From assembly GCA_019634165.1 (NCBI GenBank), contig JAHQVT010000006.1, positions 434,001 through 498,000 of the forward strand: 64,000 nucleotides of DNA, written 5' to 3'. Origin of the DNA: Rhodospirillales bacterium. Its GTDB lineage: Bacteria > Pseudomonadota > Alphaproteobacteria > Rhodospirillales > Thalassospiraceae. The translations under genes were made by a program, and so were the position numbers. The notes beneath the pieces are model-generated. The model had not been told where the DNA came from. It saw nothing but the letters and a program-made list of their open reading frames with translations, and searched no databases. Below, piece by piece: positions 24,803 to 33,962 of this stretch (positions are counted from its first letter, which is position 1; every line of letters starts with the position of its first letter).

Positions 24803-25456
24803 ATGGATTACAAAATCGCGCGCCATAACATGGTCGAAAATCAGGTTCGGACTAACAAAGTTACCGATCCGCTGGTCATCGCTGCGATGGAGGAGGTTCC
24901 GCGCGAACTGTTCCTACCTGAAGGCAAACGCGGTATTGCCTATGTAGATGAAGACATTCCGGTCGGTAGTGGTCGTTTCGCCATGGAGCCAATGGTTATT
25001 GCCCGCTTGATGCAGAGTGCAGAGATCGCTGAAACCGACGTTGCACTTGTGATTGGTGCAGGCTTTGGATACGGCAGTGCTTTGATTTCCCGGGTTGCCG
25101 AAACAGTTGTTTCTGTTGAAAGCGATAAGGAAATGGCCGCGGCGGCAGAAGCTACTTTCCAGAAGCTAAACTACGACAATGTCATTGTTGTAGAGGGTGA
25201 TCTGGCCGTTGGTTATGCCAAGCAGGCGCCTTACAATGTGATCGTGTTCGATGGTGCTGTTACAGAAGTTCCAGCAACGATCCTTGAGCAGGTTTCTGAA
25301 GGTGGTCGTCTGTTGGCTGTTGTGCGAGAAGCAGGAAAAGTAGGTGTCGCGCGTCTTTATGAACGCGAAAACGGTGTAATTGGTCATCGCGATTTGTTTG
25401 ATGCCAATATTCCTTACCTTCCAGGTTTTGAACCAGCAGAAAGCTTTGTGTTCTAA
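24803..25456 (+). CDS. Protein-L-isoaspartate O-methyltransferase family protein
   Basis: 217 residues with the PCMT fold: an N-terminal ARHNMVENQVRTNKV helix, VPRELFLPE, AYVDEDIPVG, and an SAM-binding loop VIGAGFGYGSALIS in place of the usual GTGSGY form. The canonical Pcm of this organism is at 49125. This shorter-motif paralogue is commonly found upstream of tolC in alphaproteobacteria. Whether it still repairs isoaspartyl residues is uncertain; a related methyltransferase role is possible. It lies 37 bases before the rhodanese gene, on the same strand. Confidence 0.85.
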   Translation: MDYKIARHNMVENQVRTNKVTDPLVIAAMEEVPRELFLPEGKRGIAYVDEDIPVGSGRFAMEPMVIARLMQSAEIAETDVALVIGAGFGYGSALISRVAETVVSVESDKEMAAAAEATFQKLNYDNVIVVEGDLAVGYAKQAPYNVIVFDGAVTEVPATILEQVSEGGRLLAVVREAGKVGVARLYERENGVIGHRDLFDANIPYLPGFEPAESFVF

Positions 25457-25493
25457 AAAATGTTTTCGCGCAGCGTTCAATGGATAAGGCCGA

Positions 25494-25817
25494 ATGGTTC
25501 AAGAAATAAGTTGTCGTGAACTTGCGACCAAGCTTGAGCATGATCGGTCAATTGTGCTGTTAGATGTGCGTGAAGACTGGGAAGTCGAAATCTGTGCAAT
25601 AAACGGGGCCCAGCATATTCCATTGTCGGATTTGCAGGGCAGGGTGGATGAACTTTCGCCAGAGCAAACTCTTGCAATTATATGCCATCATGGCGTTCGC
25701 AGTCGCCATGCAGGTATATTCCTTGAAGAGTGTGGATTTAAAGATGTCTTTAATGCTACTGGAGGTATAGATGTTTGGGCGCTTGAAGTTGAGCCTGATA
25801 TGACACGATACGATTGA
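25494..25817 (+). CDS. Rhodanese-like domain protein
   Basis: 107 residues, a single rhodanese domain. The active-site loop is ICHHGVRS with the catalytic cysteine, and LLDVREDWEVEICAINGAQHIPL is the standard N-terminal block (in parts LLDVREDWE and INGAQHIPL). Such small cytoplasmic proteins act as sulfur carriers or thiosulfate:cyanide sulfurtransferases. Placed between the PCMT paralogue and tolC, as in other alphaproteobacteria. Start ATG after AAGGCCGA. Confidence 0.92.
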   Translation: MVQEISCRELATKLEHDRSIVLLDVREDWEVEICAINGAQHIPLSDLQGRVDELSPEQTLAIICHHGVRSRHAGIFLEECGFKDVFNATGGIDVWALEVEPDMTRYD

Positions 25818-25962
25818 ATTTCGTGACGATGGGAGGATAGGGGCGAAATACTTTTTTTCGTTCCAAATGCCTCTTTTGTTGGAAAACTTTCTTTCCATCG
25901 TTACCATACGTGAAACTGCGCCGGGGTCGGGACTTGGTGTAGGATTTTACAAGGGTAGATAA

Positions 25963-27315
25963 ATGACAAAACGGTTCTTGCTGACCTGCAGTATACTCGC
26001 AACCGGCGCATTGGTTGTTGGTAACGCATCTGCAGAAAGCCTTGAGGACGCTCTCATTAAGGCATATCAGAGCAACCCGACACTTGAAGCTGGGCGCGCA
26101 TCGCTGCGCTCAAGCGATGAAGAGATTTCCACGGCACTTTCAAACTGGCGCCCAAGTGTGACGCTTTCTGGCGATGCCGGTTTTCGTGAATTCAACACGG
26201 ATACGAATGGTGCTGAGGCTGATAGTAGCCTGACGCCATATACTCTTGGCTTTGATGTAACGCAGCCACTTTATCGTGGCGGGCGTACCACAGCAGAAAC
26301 CGAACGTGCCGAGGCACGTATCAGAGCGGCACGTGCATCGCTGCGGTCGACCGAACAAGATGTGATGTTGCAAGTGGCGACATCTTACTTCAACGTTTTG
26401 CGTGATACCGCAGTTGTCGAACTCAATCAGAACAACGTTCGCGTTCTTGAACGTCAACTTGAAGCCACACGGGATCGATTTGCTGTCGGTGAAGTAACGC
26501 GTACCGACGTATCGCAAGCAGAAGCACGTCTTGCAGGTTCGAAAGCAGATTTGATTTCAGCGCAGGGTTCGTTGGCCAATACACGTGCACAATATGAACG
26601 TTTGGTTGGTAACCCGCCTAGCAATCTTGAGATTCCGAACCCGCTTGCCGGTCTTCCGACCAGTGTTACCGATGTCCTTTCAATTGCACAAGGACAGCAT
26701 CCGGACGTTTTGCAGGCGCAATACACGGAAGAATCTGCAAATTCTGATGTGCGCCTTAGCGAAGGTTCATTGTACCCGGAGGTTAATCTTTCCGCCGGTG
26801 TTGAACGTGCGCATGAGAATTCGACCAAAGATTTCACTTCGGATAGTGCAGACATAATTGCATCATTTTCTGTACCGCTTTATCAGCAAGGTGCAGTTTA
26901 TTCTGGTGTTCGCTCAGCAAAGCAGACCGCCGGACAGGCCCGCATTCAGGTTGATGAAGCGCGCCGTGCCGTTATTGAAAATGCGACCAGTGCTTGGGAG
27001 ACACTTGTTACAGCAAGAGCAAGTATCGAATCTCAGCAGGCACAGGTTTCTTCGGCAGAAGTTGCATTGGACGGGGTTCAGCGCGAAGCATCTGTAGGTT
27101 CGCGTACGGTTCTTGATGTTCTTGATCAGGAGCAGGAACTTTTGCAGGCGCGTGTTGACCTTGTTGGGTCGCGCCGTGATGCGGCGGTCGCCGAATTCCA
27201 GGTTAAGGCAGCTATGGGTGCGCTAAACGCGCAAGTCCTTGGCTTGCCGGTTGAAATTTACGACACTGAGTCCAATTACAATAAAGTCAAGGACCAGTGG
27301 TGGGGAACAGACTGA
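25963..27315 (+). CDS. tolC: TolC family outer membrane channel
   Basis: 450 residues with a Sec signal peptide (LLTCSILATGALVVGNASA) and the duplicated TolC/OEP pattern: two similar halves of long amphipathic helices and strands, with NPTLEAGRASLRSSDEEI early and FAVGEVTRTDVSQAEARLAGSKADL (parts FAVGEVTRTDVSQ and AEARLAGSKADL) near the middle. The second half repeats it as SVGSRTVLDVLDQEQELLQA. It forms the trimeric outer-membrane duct for tripartite efflux and type I secretion. No inner-membrane or adaptor partner is nearby, as is usual for tolC. Confidence 0.95.
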   Translation: MTKRFLLTCSILATGALVVGNASAESLEDALIKAYQSNPTLEAGRASLRSSDEEISTALSNWRPSVTLSGDAGFREFNTDTNGAEADSSLTPYTLGFDVTQPLYRGGRTTAETERAEARIRAARASLRSTEQDVMLQVATSYFNVLRDTAVVELNQNNVRVLERQLEATRDRFAVGEVTRTDVSQAEARLAGSKADLISAQGSLANTRAQYERLVGNPPSNLEIPNPLAGLPTSVTDVLSIAQGQHPDVLQAQYTEESANSDVRLSEGSLYPEVNLSAGVERAHENSTKDFTSDSADIIASFSVPLYQQGAVYSGVRSAKQTAGQARIQVDEARRAVIENATSAWETLVTARASIESQQAQVSSAEVALDGVQREASVGSRTVLDVLDQEQELLQARVDLVGSRRDAAVAEFQVKAAMGALNAQVLGLPVEIYDTESNYNKVKDQWWGTD

Positions 27316-27327
27316 CCTGTTGAATTT

Positions 27328-27361
27328 TCAGGGCAGGGTGTTTGGCATCCTGTCCTGAAAT
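27328..27361 (+). terminator. Hairpin after tolC (weak terminator)
   Basis: TTTCAGGGCAGG pairs with CCTGTCCTGAAA across an eleven-base loop, with one mismatch. No strong T run follows. Confidence 0.45.
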
Positions 27362-27410
27362 CAACTTTCTGATCGGTCTGGTAAAATGACACTAGTGCGG
27401 AATTTTAATT

Positions 27411-28088
27411 ATGAGTGACGGGCAACAAGAACCTTCAATGGAGGACATCCTCCAGTCGATCCGCAAGATTCTTGCTGATGAGGGTGACGAAGAAAAACAG
27501 GAAGCCGCTCCTGAACCCGAACCGACGCCAGAACCTGAGGCAGAACCGGAACCTGAGGCAGAACCTGAGCCGGAACCCGAGCCTGAGCCTGAGCCTGAGC
27601 CGGAACCCGAAGAAGAGATCGACGAACTCGTTCTGGATGAAGAGCCAGAAGAACTTGAGTTTGACGAGGAACCCGAAGAACTCGAGCTTGACGAGCCAGA
27701 AGAAGAACTGGACCTCGACGATATGCTCGACTTCGACGAGACTCCGCTTGAAGAAGATCCGGCACCACTTGAAGATGAATTTGATGAGCCGGAACCAGAA
27801 CCGGCAATGCCAGCGCTATATGATGAAGAAGATGAGGACGAACCGCTGATTTCCAATATGACGGAATCATCAGCGACGGGGACCATCTCGGAACTGGCAC
27901 AAGCTGTTGCAAAGAAACGCGCAGTGGCTCTTGGACTAAATGCAGGCCACATTACTTTGGAAGATTTGGTGCGCGATATGCTCCGCCCGCTTCTGAAAGA
28001 ATGGCTTGACGAAAACCTGCCCTATATGATCGAACGCCTTGTGAAAAAGGAAATCGAGCGGATTGTAAACCGTGCCGAAGATCTATAG
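27411..28088 (+). CDS. popZ: Polar organizing protein PopZ (DUF2497)
   Basis: 225 residues with the three-part PopZ layout. The N-terminal helix EPSMEDILQSIRKILADE is the partner-binding region. A long disordered acidic and proline-rich middle (residues ~24-150) includes a Glu-Pro dipeptide repeat tract. The C-terminal helices (LEDLVRDMLRPLLKEWLDEN and LPYMIERLVKKEIERIV) mediate oligomerisation. PopZ forms the polar matrix that anchors the ParB-parS centromere in Caulobacter and its relatives. The gene precedes valS, as in Caulobacter. Caulobacter PopZ is about 177 residues; the extra length here is in the acidic tract. Confidence 0.93.
   Translation: MSDGQQEPSMEDILQSIRKILADEGDEEKQEAAPEPEPTPEPEAEPEPEAEPEPEPEPEPEPEPEPEEEIDELVLDEEPEELEFDEEPEELELDEPEEELDLDDMLDFDETPLEEDPAPLEDEFDEPEPEPAMPALYDEEDEDEPLISNMTESSATGTISELAQAVAKKRAVALGLNAGHITLEDLVRDMLRPLLKEWLDENLPYMIERLVKKEIERIVNRAEDL
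27512..27612 (+). repeat. In-frame Glu-Pro (GAA/GAG-CCN) repeat tract inside popZ
   Basis: Imperfect hexanucleotide repeats (CCTGAG, CCGGAA, CCAGAA and CCTGAA units) encode alternating Pro and Glu. A pure run of CCTGAG units lies near 27579-27600. Repeat-number change by slippage would alter linker length without shifting the frame. Confidence 0.8.
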
Positions 28089-28109
28089 GCAAGCCGACAG
28101 TTGAATTCG

Positions 28110-28142
28110 AGCGGCGCGCCCAAGGTGCGCCGCTTTTTCTTT
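28110..28142 (+). terminator. Terminator after popZ
   Basis: Stem GCGGCGC (28111-28117) / GCGCCGC (28126-28132), extendable by two pairs, followed by TTTTTCTTT. Confidence 0.85.
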
Positions 28143-28178
28143 ATATAATCGATTAAACCCGCAGCGGATCAAAAGACC

Positions 28179-30845
28179 ATGTTGGAGAAGACCTACAGCC
28201 CGGCCGAAGTGGAAAGCAGACTTTACGATAAATGGGAAAAGTCAGGGGCGTTTGCCTGTGATACGGCTTCAAAAGCCGACCCTTATGTCATTATGATGCC
28301 GCCACCCAACGTGACCGGAAGCCTCCATATGGGGCATGCGCTTACGTTTACGCTTCAGGACATTCTTGTTCGTTATAATCGCATGAACGGCAAGGACACG
28401 TTGTGGCAGCCGGGTACAGACCATGCGGGCATTGCGACCCAGATGGTTGTTGAACGTCAGCTTGGCGAACAGAATGTGACGCGCCATGATCTTGGCCGCG
28501 AAAAATTCGTCGAGAAGGTCTGGGAATGGAAAGAAAAGTCCGGTGGGACCATTACCAATCAGTTGCGGCGCTTGGGTGCATCACCCGATTGGGAACGTGA
28601 GCGTTTCACCATGGACGAAGGCCTGTCAGCGGCTGTTCGCAAGGTTTTTGTTACTTTGCACAAGCAAGACCTGATTTATCGCGATAAGCGCTTGGTCAAT
28701 TGGGATCCTAAACTTCTGACCGCGATTTCTGATCTCGAGGTCGTTCAGAAAGAAGTCAAAGGCCATTACTGGCACTTTAAATACCCGATCGAGGGGCGTG
28801 ATGGCGAGTTCATCACAGTTGCGACCACCCGCCCGGAAACCATGCTGGGTGATACCGGCGTGGCTGTTCATCCTGATGATGAACGCTATCAGGACTTGAT
28901 TGGCAAATATTGCATCCTTCCAATTGTCGGCCGACGGATCAAAATCGTCGCTGATGAATATGCCGATCCAGAAAAAGGGTCGGGTGCTGTTAAAATTACA
29001 CCAGCCCATGATTTCAATGACTTTGAAGTTGGCAAACGTGCCGGACTTGAAAAAATCAACATCATGGATGATCACGCGTGCATTAATGATAATGCGCCGG
29101 AAGAATACCGTGGCCTTGATCGTTTTGAAGCCCGCAAGCAAATCGTAGCCAAGATGGACGAGCTTGGATTGCTCGAAAAGATTGAGGACACGGTACATAT
29201 GGTTCCTTATGGCGACCGCTCAAACGTCGTTATCGAGCCATATTTGACCGATCAGTGGTTCGTAAATGCAGAGGTTCTTGCCAAACCGTCAACTGAAGCA
29301 GTGGAAGACGGCCGTATTCGTTTCGTCCCGAAAAACTGGGAAAACACCTATTTTGAATGGATGCGAAACATCCAGCCATGGTGTATTTCACGCCAACTTT
29401 GGTGGGGCCATCGCATTCCGGCTTGGTTCGGTCCAGATGGTGAGATTTTCGTCGAAGAAACCGAAGAAGAAGCCATCCTGAGTGCCAAGGCACATTATGG
29501 AAAAGATGTGGAACTGACACAGGAAACCGACGTTCTTGATACTTGGTTCTCTTCTGCATTGTGGCCATATTCGACGCTGGGTTGGCCTGATAAAACGCCT
29601 GAGTTGGATAAATATTATCCGGGTGATGTTTTGGTAACCGGCTTTGACATCATCTTCTTCTGGGTCGCCCGGATGATCATGATGGGCATGCATTTCATGG
29701 ATGGGAAAATCCCATTCAAGGATATTTATATTCATGCGCTGGTGCGCGATGAAAACGGTCAAAAAATGTCGAAATCCAAGGGGAACGTGATCGATCCGCT
29801 GGAAATCATCGACGAATATGGCTGTGATGCGTTGCGTTTCACGCTGACGGCACTTGCGGCACAGGGCCGCGATATCAAGCTTGCTGCGAACCGGGTTGAA
29901 GGATATCGCAACTTTGCGACCAAGCTTTGGAATGCAGCGCGCTTTGCCGAAATGAACGAATGCAAACCGGTTGCTGGATTTGATCCATCAACCGTAAAAT
30001 CGACACTTGCACGTTGGATCGTTGGCAAAACGGTCGAGGCATCCAAGGTTGTCGCGACTGGTATTGAGACATACCGCTTTAATGATGCCGCCAGTGGCGC
30101 TTATCAGTTTGTCTGGGGTTCATTCTGTGACTGGTATCTGGAACTGGCCAAGCCGGTTCTGATGGGCGATGACGAAGATGCGAAGGCGGAAATTCGCGCG
30201 GTAACTGCATGGGTCCTTGATCAGATTTTGCTGATCCTGCATCCGGTCATGCCTTATATCACTGAAGAACTTTGGGAAAAGATCTCGGATAACCGCAGCA
30301 AGATGCTGATTTCGGAAAGTTATCCGAAGTTCGATGAAGCATTGATTGACCATAAAGCTGAGGAAGAAGTTGATCTTGCCATTCGTTTGATCGGTGACAT
30401 TCGTGGTGTTCGTTCCGAAATGAATGTTCCACCAGCAGCCGAAGTACCGATCTACCTGGTTGATGCAAGCGAGGCGATGAAAGCCGCCGTTGCCGCCCAA
30501 GAAGCGCAGGTCAAACGTCTGGCCCGTGTTGCTGATATTGCCTTTAAAGGGCAGGGCCATGTTGAAGCCATTGCCAAAGGTTCTATTCAGACGGTTGTCG
30601 ACGGTGTTGCTGTCTTTGTTTCGGTTGCCGATTTCATTGACGTGGCAGCCGAAAAGTCCCGTCTGGAAAAAGAAATTCAGGGTAAAAATCAGTATATCAA
30701 GGCACAGGAAGGTAAGCTTTCGAACGAGAAGTTCGTAAGCCGTGCGCCGGAGCACATTGTGACTGCTGAAAAAGCCAAGCTTGAAGAAGCCCGTAATACA
30801 TTGAGCAAACTCAACGAAGCGTTTGAACGTATCGCTGCGATGTAA
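28179..30845 (+). CDS. valS: Valyl-tRNA synthetase
   Basis: 888-residue class I synthetase. The HIGH-type motif is PNVTGSLHMGHAL (about residue 45) and the KMSKS motif is GQKMSKSKGNV (about residue 530). The editing domain block TTRPETMLGDTGVAVHPDD is intact. The C-terminal coiled coil (VAAEKSRLEKEIQGKNQYI, and KLEEARNTLSKLNEAF) is typical of bacterial ValS. Own terminator downstream. Separated from popZ by a terminator, so probably transcribed independently. Confidence 0.98.
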   Translation: MLEKTYSPAEVESRLYDKWEKSGAFACDTASKADPYVIMMPPPNVTGSLHMGHALTFTLQDILVRYNRMNGKDTLWQPGTDHAGIATQMVVERQLGEQNVTRHDLGREKFVEKVWEWKEKSGGTITNQLRRLGASPDWERERFTMDEGLSAAVRKVFVTLHKQDLIYRDKRLVNWDPKLLTAISDLEVVQKEVKGHYWHFKYPIEGRDGEFITVATTRPETMLGDTGVAVHPDDERYQDLIGKYCILPIVGRRIKIVADEYADPEKGSGAVKITPAHDFNDFEVGKRAGLEKINIMDDHACINDNAPEEYRGLDRFEARKQIVAKMDELGLLEKIEDTVHMVPYGDRSNVVIEPYLTDQWFVNAEVLAKPSTEAVEDGRIRFVPKNWENTYFEWMRNIQPWCISRQLWWGHRIPAWFGPDGEIFVEETEEEAILSAKAHYGKDVELTQETDVLDTWFSSALWPYSTLGWPDKTPELDKYYPGDVLVTGFDIIFFWVARMIMMGMHFMDGKIPFKDIYIHALVRDENGQKMSKSKGNVIDPLEIIDEYGCDALRFTLTALAAQGRDIKLAANRVEGYRNFATKLWNAARFAEMNECKPVAGFDPSTVKSTLARWIVGKTVEASKVVATGIETYRFNDAASGAYQFVWGSFCDWYLELAKPVLMGDDEDAKAEIRAVTAWVLDQILLILHPVMPYITEELWEKISDNRSKMLISESYPKFDEALIDHKAEEEVDLAIRLIGDIRGVRSEMNVPPAAEVPIYLVDASEAMKAAVAAQEAQVKRLARVADIAFKGQGHVEAIAKGSIQTVVDGVAVFVSVADFIDVAAEKSRLEKEIQGKNQYIKAQEGKLSNEKFVSRAPEHIVTAEKAKLEEARNTLSKLNEAFERIAAM

Positions 30846-30863
30846 CCTGCATCCAGATTAATC

Positions 30864-30902
30864 CAAAGAGGCCAGCCTGAATGGGTTGGCCTCTTTGTTT
30901 TT
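30864..30902 (+). terminator. Terminator after valS
   Basis: Stem AAAGAGGCCAGCC / GGTTGGCCTCTTT (30865-30877 and 30884-30896, one G.T pair) followed by GTTTTT. Confidence 0.9.
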
Positions 30903-31040
30903 AACTGTGCTTTCACCAGGGCGGATTACAAATTTCTTCCCCTGAATAACGAAGAATCGCATAGATTGGCGCAACCACGTCAATGACAGGTGAGTTTGCC
31001 GAACCAATAATTTGGTGCAGACTGATTATGTCCCGCAAGA

Positions 31041-32453
31041 ATGCCGCTGCCGATGCTTGTCGAAGAATGCCCCTACATAGAACCTGTTGATGCCTACGGA
31101 GCTTTTGCGCCGTTTGCAGACAGCCATTTTCTTGATTCCGGTGATAGGGATCGCTTTTCTTATATTGTTGTCTCGCCAATACATAAACTGACCTGTAAAA
31201 ATGGTCAGGTGATGCTTGATGGTTTCCCCGTTCCGGGGAACCCGTTTGATGTGCTTGATGATCTTCTTTCACGGTACCATCAGGACAGCCGCGATGATCT
31301 GCCACCATTTCAAGGTGGGGGCGTTGGTTATTTCGGCTATGAGCTGGCCCAGAAAACCGAAACGCTGCCAGTGGCCGCCGATGATTGGCTTGCCATGCCT
31401 GACATGGCTGTTGGTATCTATGATCTGGTGATTGCATTTGATCAGGAAGACCGCCGGATGTGGTTGATTTCAACCGGCACACCGGAGACATCTGTTTTAG
31501 GGCGTGAAAAACGTGCAATTGAGCGGATGTCATTGGTCCACAAGTATTTGCGTCTGGCCCGGCCGTTATTTGATGACCCAACCATTCCGCATAAGCCGGC
31601 GTTGAAAAATTGGCAGTCAAACTTTGACCGACTAGGATTTGAAAGCGCCGTCCAGCGTGTAATTGATTACATCTTTGCTGGCGATATTTTCCAAGCCAAT
31701 CTGTCCCAAAGCTTTCGCGTCGAATATTCCTACGACGCAGTCCCAGAACGGTTTGGTCTATATCGACGGCTCAGGGAAATTAGTTCTGCCCCGTTTGGCG
31801 CATTTCTGAATTTTGGGGATGTGGCCGTGTTATCAAATTCCCCCGAACGTTTTTTAAAAGTCAAAGACGGCAAAGTCGAAACCAAACCGATCAAGGGAAC
31901 CCGTCCTCGTGGCGAAACGCCCCTTAGTGATTCGGAATTGGCACAAGAGTTAATGCTTTCTCCAAAAGATCGGGCAGAAAACATTATGATTGTGGATCTT
32001 TTACGAAACGATTTGTCAAAAGTCTGTAAGCCGCATTCGGTCCATACGCCAATGATCTGCGCTCTGGAAAGTTATGCGAATGTGCATCATTTGGTATCCA
32101 CTGTGACGGGGGAATTGCAGGATGGAAAATCGGCTGTTGATCTGTTGCGTGCAAGTTTCCCCGGTGGGTCTATTACAGGTGCGCCAAAAATTCGGGCGAT
32201 GGAGATTATCACCGAGCTAGAAGACACCACGCGCGGCGCTTATTGCGGTGCCATTGGCTATCTAGGTTTTGATGGTTCGATGGACACTAACATTGCCATT
32301 CGTTCTCTTTGCGTGAATGGTGGGCGGATGGCCTTTAACGTTGGGGGTGGCATTGTTGCCGACAGTGATCCTGCACTTGAATACGAAGAAACGTTATTCA
32401 AAGCATCAAAGATGTTCGAGCTGTTTGGCCTTAGTCAAAAGGATTTCGGGTGA
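31041..32453 (+). CDS. pabB: Aminodeoxychorismate synthase component I
   Basis: 470 residues of the chorismate-binding family. With PabA it converts chorismate to 4-amino-4-deoxychorismate for folate synthesis. It has the TrpE/PabB C-terminal blocks IFAGDIFQANLSQSF, SPERFLKVKDGKVETKPIKGT (parts SPERFL and KPIKGTRPRG), DRAENIMIVDLLRNDLS, and GGSITGAPKIRAMEII. PIKGTRPRG, as opposed to the PIAGTR of anthranilate synthase, carries the catalytic lysine of PabB and so supports PabB over TrpE. First gene of a tight pabB-pabA-pabC operon, with a GTGA four-base overlap with pabA. Confidence 0.95.
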   Translation: MPLPMLVEECPYIEPVDAYGAFAPFADSHFLDSGDRDRFSYIVVSPIHKLTCKNGQVMLDGFPVPGNPFDVLDDLLSRYHQDSRDDLPPFQGGGVGYFGYELAQKTETLPVAADDWLAMPDMAVGIYDLVIAFDQEDRRMWLISTGTPETSVLGREKRAIERMSLVHKYLRLARPLFDDPTIPHKPALKNWQSNFDRLGFESAVQRVIDYIFAGDIFQANLSQSFRVEYSYDAVPERFGLYRRLREISSAPFGAFLNFGDVAVLSNSPERFLKVKDGKVETKPIKGTRPRGETPLSDSELAQELMLSPKDRAENIMIVDLLRNDLSKVCKPHSVHTPMICALESYANVHHLVSTVTGELQDGKSAVDLLRASFPGGSITGAPKIRAMEIITELEDTTRGAYCGAIGYLGFDGSMDTNIAIRSLCVNGGRMAFNVGGGIVADSDPALEYEETLFKASKMFELFGLSQKDFG

Positions 32454-33034
32454 TCCTTCTTATCGATAATTACGATTCATTCGTTTTCAATTTGGCGCGC
32501 TATGTCGAAGAGCTCGGTCGTGAGGTCATGGTCGTGCGCAATGACCAGATTACTGCAGAGAAAATTCGTGAACTGGCACCCGAAGCACTCATTTTTTCAC
32601 CAGGTCCGTGCGGCCCGGATGCCGCGGGAAATAGTTTGGCGATAATTGATGCGTTGAAAACAGAATTTCCAATGCTGGGTGTATGTCTTGGTCACCAGTC
32701 GATTGCACAGGTGTTTGGTGGGAAAGTCCGCCGGGCAAAACGCCCCGTCCATGGTATGACGTCTAAAATACAGCATAACGGAATTGGGTTGTTTTCCGGG
32801 TTAAACAATCCTTTGGAAGTTACACGATATCATTCGCTTATCGTTGACTTACCAAGCGATGGAAGCTTGGTCGAAACTGCAACAGGACCAGAAGGTGAGG
32901 TAATGGCGTTTGCACATAAGTCGCTTCAGCTATTTGGTGTACAGTTTCATCCGGAATCGGTTTTGACCGAACAAGGACATGAGTTGTTGGCAAATTTCCT
33001 CAAACAATCTTCCGGTCAGGAAGTTAAAGAATAG
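32450..33034 (+). CDS. pabA: Aminodeoxychorismate/anthranilate synthase component II (glutamine amidotransferase)
   Basis: 194-residue class I glutamine amidotransferase. Motifs are LLIDNYDSFVFNL, SPGPCGPDAAG, the nucleophile GVCLGHQSI, and the His-Glu pair in VQFHPESV. It supplies ammonia to PabB. Start GTG at 32450 overlaps the pabB stop by four bases, indicating coupled translation. The context (pabB before, pabC after) assigns it to folate, though such subunits can also serve TrpE. Confidence 0.95.
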   Translation: MILLIDNYDSFVFNLARYVEELGREVMVVRNDQITAEKIRELAPEALIFSPGPCGPDAAGNSLAIIDALKTEFPMLGVCLGHQSIAQVFGGKVRRAKRPVHGMTSKIQHNGIGLFSGLNNPLEVTRYHSLIVDLPSDGSLVETATGPEGEVMAFAHKSLQLFGVQFHPESVLTEQGHELLANFLKQSSGQEVKE

Positions 33035-33047
33035 AAGGGACGGCGTG

Positions 33048-33905
33048 ATGCAGGTTTGGATGAATGGTAGTTTTTGTGATTTGGATGAAGCATCTCTTCC
33101 AGTAACGGATCGTGGTTTTCTGTTGGGGGATGGTTTTTTTGAAACAATGCGTGCACATGAAGGAAAAATTGCCTGGTTAGATGCCCATATGGAGCGCCTT
33201 AATCATCACGCCGAAGTTGTGGAGTTCCCGGAGGACTTATTACCAGAGAGCGAAGAGGTCGCTGAAATCGTCCAAAATTTGTTTGCGGGAGTCCGACGCG
33301 AGAATGCGGTCGTCCGACTGACGGTTTCGCGTGGGACTGGGGAAAGTGGATTACTGCCACCTGCAGATCCGGATCCCACCATTTTAATTACTGCAGCACC
33401 ATTTGAACCGATTGATCCGAACATTGGCCTTAATGTGTTCACATCTCGGAAGGTGCGACGCAATGCGTGGTCTGTGGCAGGCAGTATAAAGAGTTTGAAC
33501 TATCTCGATAATATTGCCGCTAAACAGGAAGTGAAAAGTTATGGCGGTCAGGATGCCATTATCCTTTCAGCTGACGGGAATGTTGCGGAAACGAGTGTTG
33601 CAAACATTTTCGGCATTGTAGGTGAAACTCTTTGGACGCCCGACGAAGAAACAGGAATTCTGTGTGGTTTGGCGCGTGATTTTGTCCTGGAATGGGCAGA
33701 GGAAAGTGGCATTGAGGTGGATTTCGAGCCTAAAACCCCTGATATGCTTAAAGAATGCGACGCGGTATTCGCTGCTAACGCCCTTCAAGGGTTGCGTGTA
33801 ATCGATAGGGTTGATGGGCTTGTTATCGGCGTACCGGCAAAAACATTTTTCACTGAACTGGCTCAAACGGTGGAGTCATCACTATGCAATGGTATAGTTG
33901 TTTAA
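33048..33905 (+). CDS. pabC: Aminodeoxychorismate lyase-like class IV aminotransferase
   Basis: 285-residue PLP enzyme of fold type IV. VTDRGFLLGDGFFETMRAHEG (parts VTDRGFLLGDG and FFETMR), the PLP-lysine in GSIKSLNYLDNIAAKQ and the later NVAETSVANIFGI are standard. PabC releases pyruvate from aminodeoxychorismate to give p-aminobenzoate. It completes the three-gene PABA set. The ATG at 33048 follows GAAGGGA; the longer frame from 32979 overlaps pabA and lacks a ribosome site. Confidence 0.93.
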   Translation: MQVWMNGSFCDLDEASLPVTDRGFLLGDGFFETMRAHEGKIAWLDAHMERLNHHAEVVEFPEDLLPESEEVAEIVQNLFAGVRRENAVVRLTVSRGTGESGLLPPADPDPTILITAAPFEPIDPNIGLNVFTSRKVRRNAWSVAGSIKSLNYLDNIAAKQEVKSYGGQDAIILSADGNVAETSVANIFGIVGETLWTPDEETGILCGLARDFVLEWAEESGIEVDFEPKTPDMLKECDAVFAANALQGLRVIDRVDGLVIGVPAKTFFTELAQTVESSLCNGIVV

Positions 33906-33912
33906 TGTAAAT

Positions 33913-33926
33913 TAACGATATCGTTA
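33913..33926. promoter_or_regulatory. Perfect 14-base palindrome before the EAL-like gene
   Basis: TAACGATATCGTTA, about 37 bases upstream of the ATG at 33963 and eight bases after pabC. The flanks are AT-rich. It is suitable as a dimeric regulator site; inferred. Confidence 0.4.
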
Positions 33927-33962
33927 TTATGTATAGGCTAGTGACTTGACACAGGACTGCCT

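Noticed and set aside
27392-27952. Serine-rich reverse frame opposite popZ
   Set aside because: It is the complementary reading of the Glu-Pro repeat. Low-complexity serine runs arise from GAA/GAG-type codons; PopZ on the forward strand has clear terminal domains.
31041-32453. Anthranilate synthase TrpE
   Set aside because: The PIKGT motif with lysine and the pabA-pabC neighbours indicate aminodeoxychorismate synthase.
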